From Morinoia aosen (taxonomy: Eukaryota > Arthropoda > Malacostraca > Amphipoda > Talitridae), in NCBI GenBank assembly GCA_030386875.1, contig CM059563.1, positions 30,790,139-30,854,138 of the forward strand: a DNA stretch of 64,000 nucleotides, in the 5' to 3' direction. Every line of letters begins with the position of its first letter. Within the stretch, counting starts at the first letter, position 1. The notes beneath the pieces were generated by a model. The model saw only the letters and a program-made list of their open reading frames with translations, was not told the origin of the DNA and did no database searches. Shown piece by piece: positions 12,814 through 26,300 of the stretch. The position numbers and the translations under genes were made by a program.

Positions 12814-15800
12814 CTTGTTCGTAGCACAAGTCTGGCTGTTGACGGGAATCACATCTTTAATATCATCAGCCTCTGTCACATCTCTCGGAGAAGCTGCAAA
12901 ATGCGCAGTAGGATTCGTCAGAATTCCTTTTTAATGAAATTGGCAGGCGGCTAAGAGGGTGAACCAAAGGAAATTCTTCCTTTGCAGTCGAGGAAAGTAT
13001 TTCAGTCTCGCTTGGTTTATTTTTCTAAAAATGGAGCCCGTCTTGACACAAATTGTTCCCAGTCAGCATCGTGCATGTTCTGCGAACGCTTGATACAAAA
13101 CAAACAGCGTGAGATATGAAATAAGACTTTGCGATTTCCGCTGCCAGCATCTCTGAGATCAAACCATTTCAACTAACGATATGAGCCTTTACAATTCCAG
13201 TGAAAAGCTATCAAATTACACACTCTCATATGCATTAACTTCAGGTGTATTGTTTTAAGGATAGGCCAATTCTCAGTAGCCGAGGCACGGGAAACAATAA
13301 GCCTACCGTACCCATTGCACGCGCCATGCGTCACATGCCTACGAATCTGTGAAGCCGACTCACCTCAAATGAGTTTTTATCATATCGTGAGAGTACTCGT
13401 CGTGGAGCTGAATTTCAGAGAAGTGTGTTATTCTATGTCCGACGTAAAGTGCCCAGTTTCAAACAAGTCTACACTTTTGTGAGACAAGTCTCACAATTTT
13501 TAGCAGAGTTTCTGAGAAAAATGTTGCAATTTCTTGACTGAAACTTGGTAGTGCTCCGATGCTATGAGTATAAAGTATGCTATGAGCTTCTCCTGTATAA
13601 ATTAAATTATAATCGATCATGGCGGCAAATTTCAGAAGGTTTTGAATTTGAACAATTTTTTACCCTTTGGTAATTGAATAGTTGAAGGTACTTGATCGTG
13701 ATCTCTATATATGTTGATAAAAGTTAGCTCGAACAACAACAACAACAACGGAATGATTTCATAGATGAAACGCCAAAAGTTTTTCCCAACCAAATGCTGT
13801 GCAAATATGAAAAAACGCGTGGCTCAATTTTTGGAAGCCATCATCGTGTAAATTAAGTCAAGACTCTGTAATATTTCAATATAGAGAAACACAGCGACGA
13901 GGCAACAGCATGCTGTCAGAGCGTTACTTTGGTCGGATGTGCGGGCAACGCGATCTATGTGCTGCTATGGGTAGCGCGTTATGCTGGCGCTTAACCCCTC
14001 ATTGAACTGTCACTCTTGTTTTGTCATGTAAGACGAACTACGGTGGTCCAATAAATGTTAGCTACGGGTTATCGACCACGCGCAAAACTCACATTCTGTG
14101 CTGAAAGAGAGAGCCCGAGCCGGTTTTTCGAGGGTTGAAAGTTTGGCTAGACCCATTCCTGTCCTCGGATGCGAGTTGCAAGGCGTCCAATTTGACGAGA
14201 CAGTACAAAATGGGCCACTTAGGAGCAGCTTACAGGAAATCTCTTCACACCGAGTGCTGGCAAATCACTGGAGCGTAGAGAGCTGGAGAACTGTGGAATG
14301 AGGCCTTGTTGTTGTAGTTTCCGTCATTAGTAACTCCCTTAACTTTCATAAATCAAATCTGCAGATAAAATCCGCCGCATAGTTTTTGTTTTTAAAATGT
14401 ATTGTTTTTCTCGCTGTGGCTATTTTACAGAATATGTCAGCAACGTACAGAACATTCGGTCGTTAATTTGGCTTTCTCATGTCTAGAGCATTACGATAAC
14501 CCAAGTGTGCACTATTTCAATATCTACTCAGCTTTAGGAATCATGATTAAATCTAAAATAACTCCTATCTGGGTTTAAATCACTCAATTTTTCAAGGCGT
14601 ATTTTTTTGTTAAAATATTTTATTGGACTGCTGAAAAATTCTTGATACAATATTTAAACTTCGCGTCTTACATTCTTACTAAGTATATTGATGTTAATTA
14701 AGTGCTAGTAATATTTTTAACTAACTGTTCACGCTTCAAAGTATCACATTGTTTTACGTTCTAACGGTGGTTTGTGTTAAAATGAAAGTGTCCAGTAAAT
14801 TTTCGGTGTGTATTTGAGAGAAGTTCAACTTCTCTCAATTCAGAACTGTTCAGAACTGTTAGAATTCAGAATTCAGAACTGTTCCTTTCAGCCTCACTTA
14901 GCAATGTTTTCTTTCTACGTTCATCATGTGAAAGTCTGACGTTTTGCATTCATGTCAGTTACATTACAAAAATTTCCAATTGACAGCATTGTTTCCATTT
15001 GAGGTGCGCAGCGTGTTGTTGTATATCTGGGTGCTGAGCTGCCAACACTTCGCTAATCTATTCAAGTGTAAGAAAGTCATCAGACTGGGGCTGTGCTAAG
15101 TTTAATATTAAACCCATCGTTTCCGCCTCGATGACGACCAGGCCTCCAAAACGTCTTCAATAACGGCTCTTTGACGTGCCTTAATTCTTTGATCTTAACC
15201 TCAAAAATGTTCCACTAGCCGAATTTCCGCGTGAATGTGCTTCACCGAAGCTAGAATTTTGAAACTCAAATGCCGCACAAAGTTGGAAAACGTGGTTCAT
15301 AAAATTGGGACGCAACATCTCGCGAAATCTATCTTTTGCCAACGAAGCAAAACTACATAGATGGAGATTTTGGATGTTTAAGATGGATGAAGTTTGACAT
15401 GTCTTTAGTATAGCAGTGATAATTATTCCAAAGATATCGTTCATTTGTGTGTTTGTTGCAAGTATAATAACATAGGTTATTTGAAAACGCCCGGCAGCTG
15501 CAAGAAAATTGGACCAATGAAAACTCAAATGTAGAAATTTTCGCCGTTACTTGAACATCTTGAACTAGAGTGGATGTTCTTTAGCTAAACTCTCACTGGA
15601 AATTAGGACTGTGAAGGTGAGTCCACTTGCGCGTGCTTGTGCCGCTTTAATCTCACCCCGGCTGGCTGCCAGGATTGCGATGTGAGATTCGCGTCCAGAC
15701 ATTCATTTGGCAGAGTGAATCTCGCGCTCTATTCAATATTTCCAGTTTGATGTAATTGGGTCATTTTTTTAAACATACTGCATTTACGTAAGACTATTCA

Positions 15801-18800
15801 AAACCTGTAAGACCTCAAATATGGTGTTCATCATGTGGGAAACGATGCTAATTTTTTTTTAATAAAACTTCAATTTTTATAAAAAGTACGGTGACGGGTA
15901 AGCGAAGCCTCAAGAATTTATGATATTCCATTTTTTTAACAACAACTTGTAAAAAGAGCGGCCTAAAGTTTGACCACGCGACATAAGATTGCAGAACCGA
16001 ACCTTGAGTTGGATCTTAAATTTGAATCGATTAAAATATTCATGAATGCAGAACTGAGAGGTTTTTCAGGAAGTGAAAAGAAAATTACGCACTGATTGGG
16101 TTTGGAAAGTCATTTTGTTTTCTGTTTTTGAATTTATTTTCCTCAAATGTGTGATGAGGCTTAAAAGAACCATGAACCATACATACTTGGGTGGGTGCTG
16201 AAAGTAGACGATATTGAGAATCAGAGCAATGCTGATGAAGGTAGAGCGAAGAAATTCAGGTTATGCGTGTATACACACACCAGTCACGCCATTTTTCTAA
16301 TGTATACTACTAACTGAATGATGTTTCTTTCCCAAGTTGATTTATTTACAATGTAAAAAACATTAGCTGAAGTTATAATTCATTTTGCATTTGCTCAGAG
16401 AAGTGGACAGTGAGGAATGGCACCTCTGATTCGTACCGTACATTCACTCGCACTATAAGGCGGTGTGTGGGATGAGTATACTGCGCTTCCTTGCGTCAGA
16501 GGAGGGGAGAGTGAGTGGCATGCATCAACACTGCTGCATTAGCAAGGGTGATGGGGGCTGTGTTAGTCATCTAAATGAGTGAGAAATTCAGAATTTCTCA
16601 ACTTCGATTACAAATTTTCATTTGCTCATTTAAAGACTCTTCAGCGTATCATGGGGAACTGGTTGGTTACTCAAAACTAGGCCAGAATTTCGAATTCACA
16701 TGTAGCTCTTCCCAGCAGTTTAAGCCATAGAGATGCAACATTTATCGAACGTGGTGATATTTTTTGCTCAAATTTCAAGCGCAGTAGTTGGAACTATTTT
16801 TAATTTATTGGTAGAATAAGCTATGCCTGACATTTTTTTAGACTGACTCGACCTCATATTTTTGATCATATTTTGGTGTATTAAATCAAACACACGATAA
16901 TTTTACATGCACTGCTTCCTCGCTTGACGGTTACACTTGTTCCTGAAATCGAGGATCCGTGGCGCTGTTCTGGAAAACTGTACACCTTCCAGGTTTTTGC
17001 AGTTCTGATGTCCCTACTTCGGAGCGTTCAAGGTTATTGTCTCTAAGGTAATTAATTTTGTGGAAAAAATCATCATAGCAAGTACTGTGGTACATTTTAC
17101 GCTGAATACTCAAACGTAAATTTGTGGAAAATATCCAACATGTCTGGAAGGAGCTCGGCAGTCCGCGGCTCAGTCTTCATTTCAGCTTGATTTCTTTCAC
17201 AAAATTTGACTTTGAACATAATGATCTGTCACCGTTGCTGGGCTCCGTGAAACACACCAAAATAAGAGTTACAGCGCGGCCAGTAAGCTACTGTTATAGA
17301 ACGTCCGAGTGAATTGTCTAAGTTCTGGTCCTTCTTCAGTTTGGATTAAGTGAATCAATTATGGGAGCGCCTCGGAGTGTTTCGGTTGCTGTCGGTGAGT
17401 TGTCTTTTTTTGGGGGTGGTCGTGAATGTTAGCCGTAAGATTTTTGGACATCGACTTTGAATAAAAAACATTGCATAAATTGTCCTTAATTAGTTTTGAT
17501 TACGCATTTATGAAAATTGAGTTTATGACTACTGGTCAGTCAGCAGCATTATGAAAATCCCTTCCATGCCAGCCAGCGGCTCTTGTCGCAGCCAAAGTGT
17601 TGGATCACCAAAACATGAACTAGGAACCAACATTTCCTTCAGTCATCGTGTGCTCATATCGCCGTACGTGACAGGACTTGAACAAAGTTGTCGCCTCTTT
17701 CTGCCGACTCGATTTCCCGCTGAACTTTAATAGGCTTCTCAAGAAATATGCGAATGAGTAATTTCCTGCAAACAATATTATGAAAATATTCAAGAGAGTA
17801 AAAACCGAACAATTTTCTTTAAAAAATTTGTGAAAATTTTATTTTAATTGAAGAGCATGGTTCACTTCTTTAGAGATGTTCAAAATATGCGAGCCGTTGT
17901 TTCTTCAAAAAATGGAAAAAGATCGAATGAATCGATAAAATGTATTTGAACAAGTCTTTCCTCCAAAACTCAAGTTAAAGTAAAAGTAAATGATGTCAAA
18001 ATTGCTGCACAATTGTGAGCCGCTAAGCACGTGAAGAGCTGCAGTAAACCTGAGGAAATTTAACAGAATTCTATATCCAGGACTCTGCATGCCTCTACGT
18101 TTTCCTCCATGAATAACATAGCAAATGCCATTTTAAGGGTGTTGTGAGGATGTTCACGTAAAGCTAGATTTTTACAGTCTGTGCCCCAACTTGCAGCTCC
18201 GCAACAGCAGCTCCCAGCGCTGTGTGCCTGGATCCGTAAGCGTAGCAGGTCTCGTATTCGTGGCGCTGTGCTCTGCAGGGGACGATGCAAAAGTCCCAAC
18301 TCTCATATTGAGTGGTAATTACTCGATAATTAATTCATTCATTCTCGTGCGGCTTCCATTTCATATCAGAGTTTGAGCTATTTATTTTTTATATCAGAAT
18401 TTGGGTTGAAAATACCACTATAATAATTTGATTAATTTATACATAAATTAATGCATCTCCTGTGTGTAACATTCTAAATAATTCAAATGATATAACAAGC
18501 TTGGCAACCGTTCACTGATCTTAAGAAAACAGAATATATTGCTGGTATGAAAATTGAATCTATTGTTAAAAAATGCAACTTATCCCGGGGAACAAGATAT
18601 GGCATATTCTTTCACGGCCTTTTTGGCTAATGATAAATAATAATACACAGTTATTACTTGGTTGGTTGGTCCGTGTGTCTACGACGCTCTTAAAGGATGC
18701 TGAATAACCGTCTCATCCACATCTGGAAGATTTATTTCAGGAAAATATTGAATCCCGTCTTTAAGGGCTGTGTTCGCTAGTCGTACGATAGTTTGAGTTC

Positions 18801-20115
18801 GGGGGAGCACCCTGTGTTGTGTGTCAGCCCGCGAGACTGGTATGCATCGAATCTGTGAAATTCATTAGCCGCTCAGAGATAAGCAATTGAAAGTTGAAAT
18901 GTGTGCTTCTGAGAGCATGTTTATGCAAACAACTTGGGAAAAACCTTCGCATACATCAGGAGAGTTAATGGAATCGTATCGTGATAGGTTATGCCTATTT
19001 TATTCCGAATTACAGATCCTCAAATTTCTGTTACTCCTTTCCGATTCGGATTTTGATTAGAATCGTGAGAGTCAATTATCCACCACTTTTTGTCAATAAA
19101 ATCAATAGCGGACGCATTCGCAATTCAAAATAAACACAAATTTATTGTCAAAAATGAAAATCTCACGTGAGTCACCTAAAAAAGGGGGGGGGGCCTCGAT
19201 AAATAATTTTCAATTCATAACGAAGTGATTTGACTGTGCGCGTTAAAATGATCTTGTCATTTTCAAGTTGAATTAAAAATACTCGGCAGAATTAGTACGA
19301 CACCTCCAGCACTGAGCGAACCTCGGCAATCCGAGCCAGCGAGCAGACAGTGTCGCGATCAGCTCCGTTTAGAGATCCCAGTTGAGACATGGAGCCGCCT
19401 TCACTTTTTATTCCGCTCCACGTCAAGAACACGAAAAGTCTAATAATATTTTTCAGGGCCCTGATAATGAGAAGCACGGTTCGCTGACGCAGACTCTACC
19501 TTAATAAAGCCTGTAAAAAGTGAAGCTTTTCACCGGCACAATTCTAATTCGACGCAATTCCGGCACTGAGCGGTTAAGTTTATCTCAGATTCGTCCGACC
19601 TGAAATAATGAAGAGGACGAGCGCTCGGACTATTTTACTCGCAGGAATCTGCTAAGGAGGGAAGACATCTATGATTCACATTCGTGTTGAGTTCTGACAG
19701 GATTTTACCTCATGTCTGAAGAATGTAAGAGCCAGTGAAGTAGGGAAACATTGTAACATACGAGTAATCTGCAATGCACGGTTGTGCTGAGAGAAGAGAT
19801 TAAATGGAATAAAATAAATCGTAACTTTGACGTTTGATCAACAGTTTTGGATGCGGATGGGGTGCTGGGGCTGTTGCTGCTCGTAACGCAGGTTCATGTA
19901 TGTTGTGACAGCGGTTGTATGTAATTTTCCCTCACTTGCTGTTGAAGCTCCATTGGAGACATGTGGTGCAGCAAGCACTCTTTTCGCATCTCACTTGCTA
20001 ATTGGACATGATGTGAGCCGCTTTTTAAGTCATTGCTTTTTTTTACAGGAATAGTTTGAATAGTTTATTCTCTTCATTGCTGTAGACAAACATCATGCGC
20101 GTTAAAAATCAGTTC
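12814..20115. other. No gene recognised
   Basis: About 7.3 kb of unassigned sequence. Minor features are an (AAC)n tract at 13735-13749, a short CAGAACTGTT repeat cluster at 14845-14885 and a run of ten G at 19184-19193. The 115-codon minus-strand frame at 15181-15528 has no domain I recognise. Confidence 0.6.
13735..13749. repeat. (AAC)n microsatellite
   Basis: Five AAC repeats occur in otherwise unassigned sequence. Confidence 0.85.
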
Positions 20116-20342
20116 TACTTTAACATAGTTGAGTTCGTTTCCATTTTTTTAAGAATTAAATATCCTTTTCCCGTTTAAGCATTACGACTAAAGGATATTT
20201 AATTCTTAAAAAAATGGAAACGAACTCAACTATGTTAAAGTATATTATATAATATATATAATATACTTTAACATAGCTGAGTTCGTTTCCATTTTTTTAA
20301 GAATTAACTATCCTTTTCCCGTTTAAGCATTACGACTAAAGG
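20116..20342. repeat. Three-armed palindrome (arm, inverted arm, direct arm)
   Basis: Arm 1 (20116-20167) and arm 2 (20191-20242) are perfect 52-bp reverse complements around a 23-nt loop. Arm 3 (20264-20315) repeats arm 1 with two changes (CATAGCTGAG, AACTATCC) after an AT-only spacer. The loop sequence CCCGTTTAAGCATTACGACT follows arm 3 again, so arm 1 plus loop is a direct duplication flanking an inverted arm. Confidence 0.95.
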
Positions 20343-21394
20343 AGGAGGCTACCAAAATGCAGTGAATTTTATTAAATAACATCATTACAAACCATTGAGA
20401 GCACGAGCAAAAAAAAATGTTGTAATGCCCGACAGCATGGTTTTATAAAAATTTGCCTTTCACTGAGAGAATATTACTTCACAGCCCAGAACCTTTTGGT
20501 TCGCCTCCGTAAATACAGAGGCAATGGTTGCATTTGATTGAAGAGCAGCAGCAGCAATTGTGACGCGGCTGCGTGCTGCCGGCGCGCATCTCCAGCAGAC
20601 TGCATGGCCGCCAAATTCGCGGCAGTTGGCGGCCCTCGCCTTATAAATGAACTTGCCAAATTGGAATCGACCCGCACAATATCTGCCACATAAAACTGAA
20701 AACCAATCCAGGCTCGATTTGGGCTAAAGTTATTTGTGTCATGTTATTTGTAACGCCTTCAGTTACGAGTGGCTGATTGTGAAATGATAAAACTATGCCA
20801 ACATGAAATCATCTCGCCATTTCTCATGGCTATCGCCATCAGTTTTTATCGCTGTTATGTGGAACGTGCAAACGTGCGAAACAGAACACATGAAGCATGT
20901 TTCCAAGGAGCTCGTCTCCCACCTCAGGCATGTCACGAGTTATGGTCCCGCCTCCTTCCTAAATTGCTTTAGTAAGGAAATCAGGTTCTCGGAATTGAGG
21001 AATTGGTATACCTCCAAAATGACACAATACACTAGGAATACAAGGGAATATAAAAGAACACAGCCCCTAAGGAAAACAAACAACATGTGCATGTACTATA
21101 ATTAGGACTGTACTCACCGATGATTAGAGACCCGACTTACATCAGCGCGTTTCTGTGCGCTATCTGCCTCGGTGAAATGTGATGCTAGCGTTAACGGGGG
21201 TTTTAAACGCCAGTGAAATGCTAAAGAAATTTTTATAATTAAACACCCTGCTACAAAACATTAACCGTAAATTACTGGAACTGTAAGTTACACAGATTGA
21301 CAAGTACTGCTCTACCTAATTGACCGGTCAAATTCTTTAAGTTGACTACACACCGAACACATAAAGAATAATGCCTAACTGTCGGGGCGCACTC

Positions 21395-21480
21395 CAACGG
21401 CACAGTAGATGGTTATTAGCCTCAGATCATTAATTCATTCGCCCAAGAGCAGCTTCAGTTCAAATCCCCGTTTCACACAC
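21395..21480 (+). mobile_element. Possible second tRNA-related fragment
   Basis: ACAGTAGATGGTTATTAGCC is box A-like and CAGTTCAAATCCCCG, about 50 bp on, is box B-like. The anticodon region does not fold convincingly, and no body is recognised before the TIR element at 21608. Confidence 0.3.
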
Positions 21481-21607
21481 AGTGCAGATAATGTCTTTCG
21501 ACGTTTTTATGAAGAGATCGAACTTGCAAACAAAAGGAACCGCCCTTCTGTAGGACAACAAAATTTGCCGATTACTTTGATTCTACAATTTTTTTATATG
21601 AATGTAT

Positions 21608-22560
21608 ATACAGGGTGTTTTTTTTTACTTTGAACAAACTTCGAACTCAGGTAAAACAACTCAAAATAAATCGATTTTCATGAATGACAAAATGTCCAAA
21701 ACTCTTTAGTTTTCGAGTTATGGCGTCGCAAAGCATGTTTAGAAGTGGATGTTATAACTGGGCCGCACACCAATTGTTATTTAAAGTTGTTAGTTTTCGA
21801 GATTGTCGAATACAATTAAAGCATTTTTTCTCATTTCATTATGGGTTATCCATTCCATGTAATCAACGACAAGATTTCAAGATGCAATGTGAAACTGAAA
21901 TAATGAAATAAATTTATTATTAACAATCTACATTACTGGAACGCACGTGTTGCAGTATCAGTTCGCCATTTGTTGACACGCCGTTGCACTGTGACCATGG
22001 AAAGATTAGCCAATGCTGAGAAGGCAGACATGCATTCGATTTATGGAGCTGCAGGCGGAAATGGTAGGGGCTCACTGGCTGTTAGATGTCGTAAATGTGT
22101 TGAAGTTCATGGAGGCCATTTCGAGTAACTGTTGTAATAAAACTGTATTCAAGTTTGTTCTTGCGTTAAAGTTCTTACATTAAAGTTTGTATTGATTATG
22201 TTTTTTACCTGTGTCCTTCAATGCTTACTGATTAATGGTTAGCTTACATGATAATAATTGATAATTACTCATTTAGGACAATTTATTCTTATTTGTAAAA
22301 CGTGTACACGCAAATTTCCTTGTGAAATTACAAAAATACTACATTAGTGGGGCCCAAAAACCCTCCTTAACTATCAAAGGTAGCGCTAAAAATGGTGCGC
22401 GCGTGCAATCCTACTTGAAGTTCTAATATTCTTCAAGTAACTATAACTCGAAAACTAAAGAGTTTTGGACATTTTGTCATTCATGAAAATCGATTTATTT
22501 TGAGTTTTTGTACGTAAGTTCGAAGTTTGTTCAAAGTAAAGAAAAAACACCCTGTATATG
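21608..22560. mobile_element. TIR transposon deletion derivative, about 950 bp
   Basis: The left end TATACAGGGTGTTTTTTT through TTTAGTTTTCGAGTTAT (21608-21722) is mirrored by the right end at 22442-22560 with only a few mismatches, giving terminal inverted repeats of about 115 bp. The interior holds a short frame joining the start and end of a transposase. TATA at both ends fits a TA-targeting IS630/Tc1/mariner-type element. Too little protein remains for it to be autonomous. Confidence 0.85.
21997..22128 (+). pseudogene. Internally deleted transposase, 43 codons, frame intact
   Basis: The frame reads MERLANAEKADMHSIYGAAG, GNGRG, SLAVRCRKCVEVHGGHFE, stop. The first half resembles the N-terminal helix-turn-helix (DUF4817-like, ME-x-ADMHxIYG-x-NGR) of a transposase common in arthropod genomes. 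The second half resembles the extreme C-terminus of the same proteins (RxxxCxxxxGGHFE). Everything between, including the DDE catalytic core, is gone, yet the two ends are in one open frame. Family naming rests on remembered motif similarity. Confidence 0.6.
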
Positions 22561-22809
22561 TACATATTCCACATTTAATTCAACTGCACCAATTTTCTTT
22601 TTCATTATATGAACCTATTGTTTCCAACGGTATCTATCGTAACAAAAGAACGAGTCTCACCCATCCGGCTAAGCTACTAAAAAATTTTTTCTTCTATACG
22701 ACCTCCACGGTACGGGACCTTCTTCCCTCTGCAAAAGTAGATGTAAAATTTTAATTTATTGATTCAAAAAATATATCTTTACAAGTTTCACTTCTCACTT
22801 ATTTTTCAG

Positions 22810-23346
22810 AGTATGACATTTTAACACGTTAACACCTAGTCACGACGCACCTTATCGAAAGGCTCGCAAAAACTTACTAACTTTTGTTCCTCACGCTACC
22901 CAGAGAGTTCTTCGAGGGCTGCCCTCTTACCCAATACATGACCAATAGTACTTCTCCAGCACTTCCAAAATACACGCCTACCCCCTTCCATTGGCTGCTC
23001 TGGCGCTCACTAGCTCCTTATTCGCTGTGACAAGAACGCGACTTATCCCGCACTCTTTTAAGAGTCAATCTTGAAGTCAGAAATCGTTTATATATGGTTC
23101 CTCTGTATCTTAAATACAGCGATCTGTCACTGTCAGCCTCTTGAGTGTTCGGCGAACGAAGCTTCTTACGACTCTACCCTGTACTGGGCCTATGGTTAGC
23201 AATAAATTTTGCCCTTGCGGTCACACACTGCCCCTCTGTTCGGGCTCTCGAGGTCTGATTACAAAGCAAAATATTAGCCCCAGGCTCGAGTTCACCACTT
23301 CGCTCACACGATACATAAACTTATGTTGAATCCAAACATTCAGGCC
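22810..23346 (+). mobile_element. Possible solo LTR
   Basis: This GC-richer block has CCAAT-type words (GACCAATAG near 22940, CCATTGG near 22987), TTATATATGG at 23088-23097 and AATAAA at 23200-23205, ordered and spaced like the U3-R part of an LTR. It lies just beyond the TIR element. No second LTR, target-site duplication or gag/pol coding was found, so this is only a candidate. Confidence 0.25.
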
Positions 23347-26300
23347 TCCAACACACATGTTGGAGCGACCCATCTGTACCGCAGGAATGCGCCTGAACAC
23401 AATTTATAAACTCACAATTTAGTTCAAACAAAAACTGTAGTAAATATGCACAACTTATCCCAAAATTTAAAACATAAAAGTATATCCCAATAAAACATAA
23501 AGGTATATCCCAACACGCATGGGCCACACACGACTTTGCTCTCTGAATTTTAAAAGATTAAAACAATTTATTTACCTCAAGCGATGCAGAAGTAGATTGT
23601 TTCTTGAGTCTAGTACAATGGTCAGATTTGAGTATAGCTAACTGTGGGCCTGAATAATTTTATTCCCTATTGTGAAGCAGATGAATTTTATTCAAGAATT
23701 CTATCATTTTAATCATATTTTCATCTCCGGTGATTCAAAGCATGTATATAATTTTAGAATTTTTGTTGCTTGAGAGAGGTGCAAGTTATTTTTCAAGCGA
23801 TTATTTTATAATTAATCTCGAAAAAATCAGAAGTATGGAACTGTACGTAGGAAATTCATCTCATACGATTTCACATTTCATGATTCCTTGACCGCTCTTC
23901 AGCTAATGTTCCTATGCACATTTTTAATATCCTATTTAACTATGTGAGTCTCAAGTGCAGTGAGTCGGTTGATTTTGGCAACCAGTTAGTGTAAAAGTAT
24001 ACGCACCAAATATCAATCAATGTAGAATGATTGTAGGCTAGGACTTTCAACCCAGCTAATGAAAGTTAATAGATTATCTTGAACATGTCATATCCTTTGA
24101 TAATTTTGCTTTGCTACAAGTGAATTACTGAACTCAGGAGTTTGAAACGTTCAGTTATTCCGCGTTCTAAATTTTGCGTAGAAAATTGACATTCATTGTC
24201 GCGGTGCATGTGAAAGATTCCAAAGTTTCACTTCAAAAATCGTCTCACAGCCTCCCTGAGCAATTAGCGCCTTTTGATGATAGTGGCAGCGACGCAAGTT
24301 GGTGAACAACAAACAAAGTTCGCTAAATAAATACGGCAGAAGGGAACAGCTACAGCACGGCCACTACAGCAAGTGACCCCAGGCACGAGTCTCCAGCAAG
24401 CTTGCCGACACTCCCATAACTTCGGGGCTTGAGAGAAAATCGGCCGGGTGGAAACGGGGCGAGGGAGAGGCTACCAGGCTCTAATTAGTGTCGCAAAAAC
24501 GGAGCGTGTGCCTCTACTAGTGTCTGAAGCAGGAGTGTCTTTTGGGCTTCGGTGTCCTTTAATAGGGGCTACTGAAATTTATTGGGGTGGCCGATATTAG
24601 CTTCTCTTTCTATTTTCTTCGAAGTGAATCCTATGGTTTATTCTAGCCTTTCTTTCTGCAAAAGAAGCATCCTTCATCGGTGCAATTTTGGTGTAATTTT
24701 GTAGTTGAGCGCTGTGTGCATATGATTTGGATTTGACTAGACCGATTTTACTGTCGGTACTTGGTGAGAAGCCTATTCTGTGACTTTTGCATGGGATTAC
24801 AACTAGAACCTGATTTCTCCATCACAATAACTTACTGCATTTGTATTCATGAAAACCGCATACCTTATCAACCACTAGGGTAGTACTGTGCTACTGGTGA
24901 TACAAACTCCAAGTATTCAAACATTTTCGAGAATAGTTGCGTGAAGAAATGTTTCTTGAACGGACTGTGACTCTCACGGCGCAACTTGACTGAAGTCACT
25001 CAACTCTGATGACGGATTTGGGAAAACTCCAGCAAACTTCGAGCTCCTGATTAAGAAACTTCCCGACCCCCTCGAGCTCCACAAAACTATGCACATCGAT
25101 CAATAATGGCCTTCCCTTTAAATCGATCATTCTTTATGCTCAGGGTAAAATTTTATTCCCTATCAAATTATAGGCGCGGAAGACCACACGTGGAAGAAAT
25201 CCAAGTTTTATAAGCGCAAGCAAAATCTTTGCTTCGTTCCCTCAGGAATCAGCAAACGCGCAGACAAGGTGAGGAATGCCACCAGTCTTCTTCCAAACTG
25301 TTCTCTTTGATGGTCAACTTGTTGAAGTTTAATTTACATTTTTCATTTTACATATCGGTGAGAAGGAATTAAAACAAAATTTCCCACAATTAGAGTCTAC
25401 AGAAGTTTGAAAAGGTATGTAAAAGGTATCAAGTGAACGCTTAAACATCGTATTTTTATTGTCTGAGAATTCACCGACGTGGGTGTTTTCTGATTAATTT
25501 GAACAATTGTTTATGTTTTTTAATGCGCTAGTCGACTGGCAGAGTATTTCAGGTGGGCAGAGCAACAACACGTCGCTTTACCATGCCTTGTATGTCGCCT
25601 TAGCAACACAGGGAGCATCGTCAGTTCGTCACGCCGTTCTACGGGCAAATATTTACTGAGTCGATTTGTTCGTGTTATCCTCCCTGCGGATTATGTCTTG
25701 TAGTTGCAGGGATCTTATTTCATTCTAATCTTCTGTTAAAGGCTACAAGAAGTTCCATGGCTTCTCTATATGCCAGAGAATGTCGTGAAATAGTTCACAA
25801 CCGATTCTATTGATATTAATTTTTTGAGTACAATTCTTGCTGATGAATGGATCGCACTTTAATTTTGTTAATTACCGCTGATGTTATTCAGAAATATTAT
25901 CACATGGATTTTATTGTATCTGCTTTACTAGGAAGAGCCACAACGAGTCGAAACGGTTGCGGCATTGCTCGGCACGCCTATTTCATTTGAATGTATAGCA
26001 TTCGTTGGTGCACTCACATAAGTTCGGTGACGCGTGTTACTTAACGATAATGTCTGGAGATGTCCGTAAAGACGCAGTTCATTGCGTGGACAGACCCTCA
26101 GTGAATGCCATGCCTACCGCTGTGCGTCAGGCCCACGATATTGAGCCAGACAAGGGGAGGTGCGCAACACGCCATGCATGCTGCATTGTACGCGGTGCCA
26201 TGGTGGGCGTGCAATGTTCCGCGCCACAACTCGCTCTGATGGGTATACCTAATGCTATCTACGAATTTGTGTGCCAAGTCGCACATTCATGTCTCGTTTT

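Noticed and set aside
15181..15528. 115-codon minus-strand frame
   Set aside because: No domain, splice context or composition bias suggests a gene; its length is within chance for 64 kb in six frames.
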